A DNA stretch of 64,000 nt from positions 1 through 64,000 of the forward strand of contig NZ_JAJIWO010000010.1 in assembly GCF_020880695.1 (NCBI RefSeq). The letters run 5' to 3'. The notes under the pieces were generated by a model that saw only the letters and a program-made list of their open reading frames with translations, was not told the origin of the DNA and made no database searches. The translations under genes and the position numbers were made by a program. The stretch is from Mucilaginibacter sp. UR6-11 (lineage in GTDB: Bacteria > Bacteroidota > Bacteroidia > Sphingobacteriales > Sphingobacteriaceae). This document shows, piece after piece, positions 1-6,646 of this stretch. Numbering within the stretch: position 1 is the first letter of the stretch; every line of letters begins with the position of its first letter.

Positions 1-56
1 TGGGCAAGCTCCAATATGCCCATCTTGTTTTTGATGATCTTTGCTTGGGTTGTCAT
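1..56 (-). mobile_element. IS481-like transposase, N-terminal fragment cut by window edge
   Basis: An ATG on the minus strand at 56 opens a frame to the window edge: 18 codons beginning MTTQAKIIKNKMGILELA. From memory this matches the first residues of IS481-family transposases, where the DDE integrase-type protein starts with an HTH region of this kind. The 56-120 stretch upstream would hold the left terminal inverted repeat, but the exact end cannot be fixed without the rest of the element. Only 18 residues are visible, so the family call is tentative. Confidence 0.5.
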
Positions 57-230
57 AATACTAATCTCTGTTACGTGTTTTAAATTATCGTAACTGTCAG
101 ATTAAATTGTGACTATCTCATATCAGTTGAGACATAAGATATAAAAACGTTCCCTCAATAATAGATCGCTTTTTTCGGTTCTTTCGGGTCCTTGCTTTTG
201 CTCTTAGCGTTCTTTTCTTTGTTTGGGAGC

Positions 231-818
231 TTAATACTTTCTAATAAACAGAACTTTATTAGCAATTTTTCCGTTCACATGTGCTCCTAAAAACTTCGGA
301 TCATCTCCATTAACCAAATTCCCGCCCGTTTTGAAATTGCTATCGCTAATTTCAAAATCACGCTCGTTCCTACTTCCTGCATTGTAAATGGAATCTGTAT
401 TTATCTTTTCTTTATCATCCCCATTATAGCACCAATACGAAAGATAAATACCCTGCCAGTCTAGGCTTCCAATCCGAATTCGTTTTTTATCTAATATAGT
501 TTGGGTTAAAACGAAAATAGTTCTCAATTGATTCGTAGTAGGGATAGTCCATCCTTCACGTAAATTATTGACGCTATCAATGAGTGTTTTAGCGCCTTCC
601 CAGGAATATTGGTGTTCTCTAAGAAACTGTTTTGTTAAATGTTTCAATGCTCCGTTTTCGTATAAATTCACATTCTTGGAAATATAATCACCGCAATACA
701 TGATTTCGTAACCGTGGCTATTGGCGGTGTCGATTTTGATTCGCTTTTTAGGTAAATCTTGAGAATAGATAGCATTCGTTAAAAGCAGGGCCGAGGTAAT
801 AAAAATGATTTTTTTCAT
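231..818 (-). CDS. Secreted protein of unknown function, DUF1566-like motif
   Basis: 195 residues starting MKKIIFITSALLLTNAIYSQ, a typical Bacteroidota signal peptide with cleavage expected after SQ. The mature part has a W-T-I-P-T-x-x-Q-L stretch around residue 90 and a later YLSYWCYNGDD. That is the kind of 'trp-x-x-pro-thr ... ser-tyr-trp' pattern seen in DUF1566 and fibrobacter-type paralogous domains of surface proteins. That family link is only suggestive. It lies alone in the island, with a structured RNA and U-tract in its leader (835-915). Exported location is the only firm statement; the function is unknown. Confidence 0.6.
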   Translation of the reverse strand: MKKIIFITSALLLTNAIYSQDLPKKRIKIDTANSHGYEIMYCGDYISKNVNLYENGALKHLTKQFLREHQYSWEGAKTLIDSVNNLREGWTIPTTNQLRTIFVLTQTILDKKRIRIGSLDWQGIYLSYWCYNGDDKEKINTDSIYNAGSRNERDFEISDSNFKTGGNLVNGDDPKFLGAHVNGKIANKVLFIRKY

Positions 819-834
819 TTTGTGGTGTTTAAGT

Positions 835-915
835 AAAAAAATATGGCGTAACCTTCATCTTTTGCTACTCAAGGGACACCACATCCCTACCCGCAAAAAG
901 ACACAGCTACGCCAT
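835..915 (-). ncRNA. Structured RNA or attenuator ending in a U-tract
   Basis: Nested inverted repeats: outer ATGGCGTA (843-850) with TACGCCAT (908-915), middle TCTTTTGC (858-865) with GCAAAAAGA (893-901), inner AGGGA (872-876) with TCCCT (884-888). Read on the minus strand, the outer helix is followed directly by a T tract (835-841). This looks like an intrinsic terminator closing a small RNA, or an attenuator in the leader of the secreted-protein gene that begins at 818. There is no meaningful ORF inside it. I do not recognise the fold as a known riboswitch. Confidence 0.45.
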
Positions 916-929
916 TTCGGCATACTATG

Positions 930-1140
930 ATCTTTTATTGCGGGTTGCTATTTAAAGGTGGTGTTTTAGAGCAGCAATATAATCAAGTACAATATTATTT
1001 TCCTGTTTATAGGATTGTTCGCTTTATAGTTTTTTCATTATTTGATTGGTTATCCGGCAAAACTAATTAATCTGCATAAGTCAACCCTACATTACCCGGA
1101 GCGGTTTGGGCCGGTAATTAAATTTGAGCTATCTTATTGT
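930..1140. other. Gene-free AT-rich stretch
   Basis: No ORF, tRNA or clear promoter is visible. The only local structure is an imperfect hairpin, ATTACC-CGG near 1091 pairing with CCGGTAAT near 1113-1120. Confidence 0.4.
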
Positions 1141-1162
1141 TTTCGTAGCCCCCCCCGGTGTT

Positions 1163-1396
1163 TTATTTATCTTCCTTTTTAAGCCATTCCAATAGTTCGC
1201 TTTTTATAAATAACACTCGATTGCTACCAGGTTTTTTGTGGTATGGGATGCCATTTTTATTTATCAAATTATAAATAGTATTCGGTTTTAATTTAAAAAA
1301 TCTGATGCTTGAGTAACACCAATAAATCCAGTATCACCAGCCTCGCCGATCTGCTTACACTTATGGAGGACTAAGTAACCAACTCCAAAATGGTTT
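1163..1396 (-). pseudogene. Broken excisionase-like HTH gene, paralogue of 2728-3018
   Basis: On the minus strand two overlapping frames read GDTGFIGVTQASDF and then KLKPNTIYNLINKNG, followed by PGSNRVLFIKSELLEWLKK and a TAA at 1163. They align in order with the intact protein at 2728-3018 (SGFITIDQAVEYLKMSKSAIYKL, then RRLLFVKSELAEWVKS). The frame changes at a T6 run (1295-1300); one extra T would restore it. No start codon is visible upstream. It was probably a HTH_17/AlpA-type DNA-binding protein of a mobile element. Real decay or a homopolymer sequencing error are both possible. Confidence 0.6.
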
Positions 1397-1414
1397 AAAT
1401 AAGAAGATTGATTG

Positions 1415-1657
1415 TCAAACTGTTGGAATCTTAATGCCGGTAATCTCAAAATAATTTAATGACTGGTCTTCTTCTCCAAACGTTTGCTTAAAGTTATACC
1501 AGACACTTAAAACATTTTTAAATTGTTCTAATGACTTTACCTGAGTTGTTTTCGGGGTTCTTATATCGTCGTAATAAACTACGGTTCCAATTGGCAAGGT
1601 TGGAACTTGCTTATTTTGTGCTAATTCAAAAAGTACCTGATCTATCGTTAATTCCAT
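1415..1657 (-). CDS. Small hypothetical protein
   Basis: 80 residues, starting MELTIDQVLFELAQNKQVPTL, with no signal peptide or membrane segment. The stop at 1415 lies just upstream of the broken HTH gene on the same strand, so the two may once have been co-transcribed. The composition is ordinary for a soluble alpha/beta protein and the frame fills the gap without a competing ORF. I do not recognise the family. Confidence 0.45.
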   Translation of the reverse strand: MELTIDQVLFELAQNKQVPTLPIGTVVYYDDIRTPKTTQVKSLEQFKNVLSVWYNFKQTFGEEDQSLNYFEITGIKIPTV

Positions 1658-1945
1658 AAAACAAAAATAGCCATAATCGTAATACGTATTTTAAGGTTGA
1701 AATATTAATGATTGCAATATACCCATCATACGCGTATAAGACTTAAACCACTTTAGAATAATTAGATTTTAATTGTGCTCATAACAAAACATTATATAAA
1801 GCATTGTAAGCGATTTAAGCCATTTATTAAAATCGAGCAATCAGTATGCATTTTTTAGTAATAGGTTAAAATGAGCAGCGCAAACAGGTATATATAGAGA
1901 ACATGCAGCCAGTCATGTAGTTAAACTGCTCTAACTGGTGTTTGT
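1658..1945. other. Gene-free AT-rich stretch
   Basis: About 290 bases with no convincing ORF, RNA or repeat seen on either strand. Confidence 0.4.
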
Positions 1946-2522
1946 TTAAAAGGTGTCTGTTTTTGCTGCCATAGCTTTATTTAAAGAAGAAATTGTTGAC
2001 AAGGTTTCTATATTTAGAGATTCCAATGTTTTTCTTGACTGCCCTTTTGTAAAAGGTGAGTTGTTTTTATTGCCCAATAATTTATCTATCAAGGCTTCGG
2101 GGGTAAAATCTCGTGAAGGAATTGTGCCGGTCAAGGATGTATAAGCAGAAGGTATTGTACCTACAGCGTCATAAATTCTATATCTATATTTTCCATCCTT
2201 ACAATCAATCTGTATTGTTATTTTATCATTATAAGTACCAGAAGCAACAAAGTTTTCCACACCAAAAAATTACACCCTTCCCGATTATCCGCCCCTGGTC
2301 CTTATCCTCGTTTTGAATGACATCTTTTGCGCTTTTGAAACAATCAACAAACCACTGTTTGGCGTTGTTATATAAATCCATTTTTGGTTTGCCTGGCATT
2401 TCAACAATACCCTCATAGACAACGTGGCCATCCTTAATGGGGATATTTAAGCCTAAAGTATCTTTATTTTGCGCCTTCGCGCCGATTGCAATAAACAGCA
2501 ATCCTATTAACAGTTGTTTCAT
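1946..2522 (-). pseudogene. DUF4468-type exported protein, frameshifted
   Basis: The first frame begins at 2522 with MKQLLIGLLFIAIGAKAQ (signal peptide) and runs IPIKDGHVVYEGIVEMPGK through the TBP-like repeat region to IIGKGVIF. It then shifts at a T6 run (2264-2269). Removing one T joins it to VENFVASGTYNDKITIQID and KYRYRIYDAVGT, ending at 1946. The pattern (short MPGK segment, helix, basic GKY-x-YRIYD strand) matches DUF4468 exported proteins of Bacteroidota. The break splits it into a truncated secreted piece and an orphan C-terminal half. It may be a true pseudogene or a homopolymer miscall. Confidence 0.6.
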
Positions 2523-2621
2523 AATTGTGTGTTTGGGGTTTAAGAAGAAAAACAAATATATATTATAAAAAAAACAATCTTGCATTAAGTGCCAGGGCTG
2601 GCTTAAGCTATATTTATTAGC

Positions 2622-2655
2622 AAGGCCCTTGCTATTACACAAGGGCCTTTTTGTT
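2622..2655 (+). terminator. Perfect hairpin with U-tract on the plus strand
   Basis: AAGGCCCTTG (2622-2631) and CAAGGGCCTT (2640-2649) form a perfect 10-bp stem with an 8-nt loop, followed by T residues on the plus strand. No plus-strand gene lies immediately upstream, so it either closes an unannotated RNA or insulates the minus-strand genes around it. Confidence 0.5.
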
Positions 2656-2668
2656 TATATTTGTCCTG

Positions 2669-2724
2669 CCGGGGGAGCGTTTTGGAAACGCAATAAATTG
2701 TTAAATTTTAATTGCAGCCCCCGG
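2669..2724 (-). repeat. G-run/C-run structured element after the HTH gene
   Basis: Outer arms CCGGGGG (2669-2675) and CCCCCGG (2718-2724) enclose a perfect hairpin GCGTTT-tgg-AAACGC (2677-2691). It starts 3 nt after the stop codon of the minus-strand HTH gene. A comparable element follows the gene at 4319, and one arm of the same type follows the broken HTH paralogue (1149-1158). Confidence 0.5.
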
Positions 2725-2727
2725 TTT

Positions 2728-3018
2728 TTATTCTTTACTATCGTCCATTCCCGACTTAACCCATTCCGCGAGTTCGGATTTTACAAACAACAATCTTCTT
2801 CCTTTTTTATGTTTGGGTATATCCCCGCTCATAGTAAGTTTATAAATGGCAGACTTAGACATTTTTAGATATTCTACCGCTTGGTCTATAGTAATAAAAC
2901 CGCTTTCATTATCGCCACCAATATTTACATCCTCACCACTTATTACCGATTTTAATTCCTCTCTTATAAGTTGCCTTAATTGCTGCTCTGTGAGTAATGT
3001 TTTAAAAGCTGTTTTCAT
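2728..3018 (-). CDS. Excisionase/AlpA-like helix-turn-helix protein
   Basis: 96 residues. The C-terminal half (about 40-90) carries a HTH_17 excisionase-type fold: ITIDQAVEYLKMSKSAIYKL, a wing with KKGRRLLFVKSELAEWVKS. The N-terminal 35 residues are a charged helix, possibly for dimerisation. Such proteins act as recombination directionality factors or small regulators in integrated elements. It is transcribed divergently from the 3142-4175 cassette, whose promoter lies in the shared 120-bp gap, so it may repress that cassette (inference). A broken paralogue sits at 1163-1396. Confidence 0.75.
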   Translation of the reverse strand: MKTAFKTLLTEQQLRQLIREELKSVISGEDVNIGGDNESGFITIDQAVEYLKMSKSAIYKLTMSGDIPKHKKGRRLLFVKSELAEWVKSGMDDSKE

Positions 3019-3087
3019 TTTACAAATGTATGAATTTTATTAATAATAACTCTAAATGAAATTAAATGATAATTAATGTTATATAAA

Positions 3088-3118
3088 TTTGCATTTATGA
3101 TTTTTGGTTGTATCTTTG
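3088..3118 (+). promoter_or_regulatory. Bacteroidota-type promoter of the JAMM cassette
   Basis: TTTG at 3088-3091, a 19-nt spacer, then TATCTTTG at 3111-3118. This is an exact match to the -33 TTTG / -7 TAnnTTTG consensus known for Bacteroidota housekeeping sigma factor. It lies 24 nt upstream of the first small ORF. Confidence 0.7.
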
Positions 3119-3141
3119 AAGTGCAATTAAAATTTAATACA

Positions 3142-3267
3142 ATGAAAAAATCAAGAAGTAAAGTACAATCGTACACACAAACACTAGCGACTGTCATAGT
3201 ACGTCAAAACGGAACACAGGCAGGAATCAACGCATTACAAGCGTCTTTATTAAGGGGGGCTAAATAA
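3142..3267 (+). CDS. Small basic protein, first gene of the cassette
   Basis: 41 residues (MKKSRSKVQSYTQTLATVIV ... LQASLLRGAK). A longer frame opens at 3076, but the ATG at 3142 sits 24 nt behind a consensus promoter and is the better start. It is basic with no membrane segment. Its stop codon shares a base with the next ATG at 3267, implying coupled translation with the WYL_2-like gene. The function is unknown. Confidence 0.5.
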   Translation: MKKSRSKVQSYTQTLATVIVRQNGTQAGINALQASLLRGAK

Positions 3268-3566
3268 TGAAAAGCAGATTATTCAACATCGCATGGTCAA
3301 TAGTTGGCCAGTTCGGCAGCTTTTCAGAAGCGTTAGCCCATGCGTGGAAAATTGCAAAACTTCAATTCGCGCTATGTACACAAGCATTAGTTAACTTTTC
3401 TTACCGCAAGGTTGACGGTTCAATTAGGGAGGCGGTAGGCTCATTACAAAACCCGCCAATGCCTAAAGGTGGTATGCGTAAAGTTAATCATAGCATACTA
3501 ACCTACTTTGATCTTCAACAACAGGATTGGAGATGTGCTAAAGTGTTAAACCTTATTTTCAGTTAA
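3267..3566 (+). CDS. WYL_2/DUF2693-type SH3-barrel protein
   Basis: 99 residues. The region from about residue 45 (NFSYRKVDGSIREAVGSL ... YFDLQQQDWRCAKVLNLIF) has the R-K-x-D-G-x-x-R-E-A-x-G-T/S pattern and the final D-x-x-x-x-x-W-R-x-F-K/L element of the Sm/SH3-like WYL_2 family (DUF2693). That family is common in conjugative elements and phages of Bacteroidota. It overlaps the preceding ORF and ends 3 nt before the JAMM gene, so the three form one transcript. A regulatory nucleic-acid-binding role is plausible but unproven. Confidence 0.65.
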   Translation: MKSRLFNIAWSIVGQFGSFSEALAHAWKIAKLQFALCTQALVNFSYRKVDGSIREAVGSLQNPPMPKGGMRKVNHSILTYFDLQQQDWRCAKVLNLIFS

Positions 3567-3569
3567 GCC

Positions 3570-4175
3570 ATGAAAAACACCATGCCAATACTTGATAGCC
3601 AAGAAGCGCTAATTAAGTACGCCTGTGAGAATTGGGCGCAAGGAACTGTAAACGATTTTGAAAGCGCCTATGTTGGTTATCTTGATGGTAGCCGGCGCTT
3701 AATTAAATGGCAGTTGTTCAATACAGGCGATCACAATAGCTGCGATATAGACGTGCCAAAAATGATGCGTACCGCCGTAGCGTTGGATGCAAAGAAATTA
3801 ATTCTTGCTCACAATCATCCGGGCGGTAAAACAAGCCCATCGCCTGCGGATCTAAAAACAACGGAATTTATATATCGCAACTGTCAGGTTTTGGGTATTG
3901 AGTTAATTGACCATGTTATTGTTTCAAGTGGCGAGGGGCCGCATTCGTTCAATAGGGCGGGTTATATCCAAAAGTTTGAGCAAGACACCAAGCGATCAAA
4001 TGACATATTTGAAAGTGGGACATTTTCAAATGTTGCGTTGCGGGTTGTTGAAGATTTTTGCACATTACTATCCAAGCCCAACAGTAACCTAAAAACAATA
4101 AAAGAAACGGCCATGTGGCAGTTAGAAAAAATTTACATTAAGTTTTACGACCCAATAGTACAAAACACTTACTAA
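3570..4175 (+). CDS. JAB/JAMM domain protein, RadC-like
   Basis: 201 residues. A JAMM metalloprotease-type motif is complete: an upstream Glu in FESAYVGYL (about residue 30), then HNHPGGKTSPSPAD (about 80-93), giving HxHx7Sx2D. The context YRNCQVLGIELIDHVIVS is typical of RadC-like proteins. The usual RadC helix-hairpin-helix N-terminus is absent and there is a 60-residue helical tail. Zinc-dependent hydrolase activity is inferred from the motif; cellular substrates of this family are not established. It is the last gene of the 3142-4175 cassette. Confidence 0.8.
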   Translation: MKNTMPILDSQEALIKYACENWAQGTVNDFESAYVGYLDGSRRLIKWQLFNTGDHNSCDIDVPKMMRTAVALDAKKLILAHNHPGGKTSPSPADLKTTEFIYRNCQVLGIELIDHVIVSSGEGPHSFNRAGYIQKFEQDTKRSNDIFESGTFSNVALRVVEDFCTLLSKPNSNLKTIKETAMWQLEKIYIKFYDPIVQNTY

Positions 4176-4229
4176 CAATTATGCAGGATAGCCCGAATTA
4201 GCTGAATGGCTTAATAAGAAATAAAAAGC

Positions 4230-4294
4230 CCGGGGGATTGTTAAACAAATAATAATCATAGATTATTAAAGGCCGCAATAGACGGCCCCCCCGG
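4230..4294 (-). repeat. Multi-hairpin element closed by G-run/C-run arms
   Basis: Outer arms CCGGGGG (4230-4236) and CCCCCGG (4288-4294) enclose a weak TTGTT/AACAA hairpin (4238-4248), a perfect AATAATC-ata-GATTATT hairpin (4251-4267) and a perfect GGCCG/CGGCC hairpin (4271-4287). That is a cloverleaf-like layout. It lies between the convergent ends of the JAMM gene and the 4319 gene. On the minus strand it ends in GCTTTTT, so it can also serve as a terminator. Confidence 0.55.
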
Positions 4295-4318
4295 ACTGTC
4301 AAAGATAAAAATGATAGA

Positions 4319-4852
4319 TTAGACAGATGTATTGTAGTTTTCTTTACAAAAGACTTCCGTAACAAGTCTGCCGTTCAAGTATTCATAGGACATATTTTCA
4401 ATGATAAACATGTTATGTATGCCAAACTTACCTGCTAAAAAGGGGAAAGAAAATCTACCACCGGCCTGAATAGGCTGACGAAGCCAAAGTGTGAATGCAT
4501 AATAGCCTTTATAACTATGAGAAAAAAGAAAGCAAAATTCATCCCCATTGCAGAAATTAAAAAGTTCTGAATGCTTGTCATTCAATTCCCATATATCTGT
4601 ATAGACCTCTAAAAGCTGTTTATTTAGCTTTGCTTGTGTAATATTGAGATCAGCGGCCATCGTTTTTAACTTCAAAGACCCTTTAACATTGTGGTCCCAT
4701 TCATGAACAGACAAATATTTCAATAATGGCTTATAACTTTTACCATTGTCAGCTAACAATTTCAAAAATTGTTTTTCATCCTGCAAGGCATAAAGGAGGT
4801 CAGCTGCCCCTGTGGTATATACATAACTCTTATCCCGATCTATTCTTCTCAT
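4319..4852 (-). CDS. Hypothetical protein with possible HTH segment
   Basis: 177 residues, no signal peptide or membrane span. Residues about 60-90 (LKLKTMAADLNITQAKLNKQ) look like a helix-turn-helix, with the A-A-x-x-N-I-T-Q-x-x-L-x-K pattern of winged-helix or replication-type DNA-binding proteins. The C-terminal half is rich in aromatic residues. It is convergent with the JAMM cassette and divergent from the 4905 gene. No family is recognised. Confidence 0.5.
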   Translation of the reverse strand: MRRIDRDKSYVYTTGAADLLYALQDEKQFLKLLADNGKSYKPLLKYLSVHEWDHNVKGSLKLKTMAADLNITQAKLNKQLLEVYTDIWELNDKHSELFNFCNGDEFCFLFSHSYKGYYAFTLWLRQPIQAGGRFSFPFLAGKFGIHNMFIIENMSYEYLNGRLVTEVFCKENYNTSV

Positions 4853-4904
4853 AGATATACAATTTGTTCTTACAATTGTGTAGTTTTATTAAAACTAATA
4901 TACT

Positions 4905-5111
4905 ATGAAATTGATACATTGTTCAGACCTGCCGATTAACATTACCCAAATTCCAGGCAAGAGGGAGCGTGCACAATCACAAAGGGTTGATAAATGGATA
5001 GGTGTACAATACCAAAGGCAATTTGATAAAGTGGTAGTAAAGTATGCGGATAGAATTAAAGCTATCCAAATAGATGAACCGAATTTCCGACCTGAGTTAA
5101 ATAGTTTGTAA
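4905..5111 (+). CDS. Small hypothetical protein
   Basis: 68 residues, MKLIHCSDLPINITQIPGKR onward, basic and soluble. Its stop lies 3 nt before the next ORF, so the two are probably one transcript. The segment YQRQFDKVVVKYADRI recurs, diverged, in a start-less frame at 5601-5875 (YQRQYDESCEKCADRI), suggesting a duplicated module. The function is unknown. Confidence 0.45.
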   Translation: MKLIHCSDLPINITQIPGKRERAQSQRVDKWIGVQYQRQFDKVVVKYADRIKAIQIDEPNFRPELNSL

Positions 5112-5114
5112 CTT

Positions 5115-5327
5115 ATGGACAAACTGGACGAGATAATCGCCTTGTTAAAGGAGATAAATTCGAAGTTACCTGCAAATATTGAATTACTGGAGAAACCTGC
5201 AAAAATGCTAAAGAAGCGTTTGCCGTTACATAAAGACCCAGCGGCTATTGAGGCTGCAGTTCGGGATATTATTCTAAAAAACAACCAACGGATAGAAAAG
5301 CTAAAAGCCAAATCAAATAAAAAATAA
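5115..5327 (+). CDS. Small helical hypothetical protein
   Basis: 70 residues, strongly helical and charged: MDKLDEIIALLKEINSKL at the start, KNNQRIEKLKAKSNKK at the end. The heptad-like spacing of Leu/Ile suggests a short coiled coil. It follows the 4905 gene by 3 nt. I recognise no family. Confidence 0.4.
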   Translation: MDKLDEIIALLKEINSKLPANIELLEKPAKMLKKRLPLHKDPAAIEAAVRDIILKNNQRIEKLKAKSNKK

Positions 5328-5386
5328 GGCGCGATGAAAGTAATTTATTCAGCCATAAGACAGCCAAAGCCCCCAAGCGGGTTGCT

Positions 5387-5491
5387 ATGTACAAAGACCC
5401 TGTATTCATGGCTGAATTAAGAAGATCATTTATAGCAGACCACAACAAAAAGATAAAGGGGAATAGTGCAAATAAAAAATCGCGCCCTTAA
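5387..5491 (+). CDS. Possible 34-residue ORF
   Basis: ATG at 5387 opens MYKDPVFMAELRRSFIADHN and ends at 5491 after a basic tail. The frame stays open upstream of the ATG to about 5320 without another Met, so this may be the remnant of a longer protein. It is too short to classify. Confidence 0.25.
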   Translation: MYKDPVFMAELRRSFIADHNKKIKGNSANKKSRP

Positions 5492-5591
5492 TACAAGGAA
5501 CGCTTTTAAAGTTTTATCCGTTTGCGACACCGAATAACTAAAGGTGACAATACAAACTTACAAGTTTAACATCTTTAATAAATTCTAAATA

Positions 5592-5875
5592 AAATAGCAA
5601 CGGTGAAATATATCAAAGGCAATACGACGAGTCTTGTGAAAAATGTGCGGATAGGATAATTAATAAAAACTACACAGTAGGGGACGAGACATTTTACGTT
5701 GTCCTTTTACTAGCGGCTGGCACTAAACTAGGTGGCTCACTTATACCCTATCATGTATATGAGATTAAACACAATTCACAATCTGAAGTATACCACTTAA
5801 GGGGGAGTTGGTTTGGGCGGAACTTGACGATTCGATTTAATTCAGGATGGCAACCACAAACGTACTTGGAGTAGT
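5592..5875 (+). pseudogene. Start-less reading frame related to the 4905 ORF
   Basis: A frame open from 5592 to the TAG at 5873-5875 reads GEIYQRQYDESCEKCADRI, then VGDETFYVVLLLAAGTKLGG, then VYHLRGSWFGRNLTIRFNSG. It has no ATG, GTG or TTG in a sensible place. The first part resembles residues 35-50 of the 68-residue protein at 4905-5111, at both protein and DNA level. I read it as the 3' part of a decayed gene whose 5' end was lost or replaced. The function is unknown. Confidence 0.4.
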
Positions 5876-5883
5876 GGAACCCA

Positions 5884-6093
5884 TCAAAACCTAATGGCGG
5901 CAATTAAGAATGAAATATCCACCCTCAATTTTTTGTTGAATCTCACCCTACAAATAAGTTCTTTTAATCTATACTTAGGCAGAAGCTGATCCTGCCTGAA
6001 AATAGTGCGTAATAGTATTTTAACATGGCTTGTCGTCACCTTAATACCGGGTACAGCCGGATTATAATTATATATAAACGAGTTCCACAGCAT
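5884..6093 (-). CDS. Doubtful 69-residue ORF
   Basis: Minus-strand frame MLWNSFIYNYNPAVPGIKVT to DISFLIAAIRF. It has a plausible alternation of hydrophobic and basic residues but no recognisable domain and no clear ribosome binding site. It could be a remnant, or chance in an otherwise gene-free gap (5876-6244). Confidence 0.25.
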   Translation of the reverse strand: MLWNSFIYNYNPAVPGIKVTTSHVKILLRTIFRQDQLLPKYRLKELICRVRFNKKLRVDISFLIAAIRF

Positions 6094-6176
6094 TTAAAAT
6101 TAGAGTGTATCTGTAACAAAGAGGAAAGCCACACGTTTAACAGGTATTATGATGAGTTGTATTACAATCCTTATGT

Positions 6177-6225
6177 AACAAAATAATTTATTTTGTTGTA
6201 ATTATAAACAATTGTACTATTATTG
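6177..6225 (+). promoter_or_regulatory. Palindrome and promoter of the HEPN-SecB operon
   Basis: AACAAAATAA (6177-6186) and TTATTTTGTT (6188-6197) form a perfect 10-bp inverted repeat with a 1-nt spacer. Its right arm overlaps GTTG (6195-6198), a poor match to a -33 element; 19 nt later comes TATTATTG (6218-6225), one mismatch from the -7 consensus TAnnTTTG. The layout fits an operator overlapping the promoter, as in autoregulated toxin-antitoxin operons. The start codon follows at 6245. Confidence 0.45.
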
Positions 6226-6244
6226 TGTCATAACTTAAACTTGG

Positions 6245-6646
6245 ATGAGTCATCTAATTGATAAATCGAACACAAATTTTTTATCAGCTCAATCACTTAA
6301 CCAGAGTAAAATTTATTGTTCATCGGTGCATTGTTCTTATTATAGTTCTGTTCAATTAATGAAGCATATTGTACTAACTGTAATAGGTATGTCGGAAAAC
6401 CAAATAAGAGCAGAAAAAAAGCAAACGGAGTCGGGTACGCATGAATTTTTAATTAATAAAGTTCTCATACAATTAAGAAACAAAGGTGGAGATTGGCGAA
6501 CCTTTCAAGCAGATATAGGTGATGCAAAAATTTTAAGGGTTAAGTCTGATTATAAAGACGAAGAAATACTCGATAAAGATTCCGACGATTCACTACAATT
6601 AGCAACAAAAAACAATCAAATATTAAAGTCAGTTTTTAATCTATGA
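6245..6646 (+). CDS. HEPN-like protein, candidate toxin
   Basis: 133 residues. The pattern NFLSAQSLNQSKIYCSSVHC followed by SYYSSVQLMKHIV (about 11-43) is the first helical pair of HEPN/UPF0332-type proteins. HEFLINKVLIQLRN and LRVKSDYKDEEI (about 70-110) form the second half. The usual R-x4-6-H ribonuclease motif appears in a changed form, R-V-K-S-D-Y, as in several UPF0332 members, so RNase activity cannot be assumed. It overlaps the next gene by ATGA (6643-6646), implying coupled synthesis. No nucleotidyltransferase (MNT) partner is present. By position it takes the toxin slot of a toxin-antitoxin-chaperone operon (inference). Confidence 0.65.
   Translation: MSHLIDKSNTNFLSAQSLNQSKIYCSSVHCSYYSSVQLMKHIVLTVIGMSENQIRAEKKQTESGTHEFLINKVLIQLRNKGGDWRTFQADIGDAKILRVKSDYKDEEILDKDSDDSLQLATKNNQILKSVFNL

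Noticed and set aside
2113..2316. Plus-strand small ORFs over the DUF4468 region (also 1953-2144, 2629-2868)
   Set aside because: They are antisense to a recognisable, though frameshifted, family member and have no domain or ribosome binding site.
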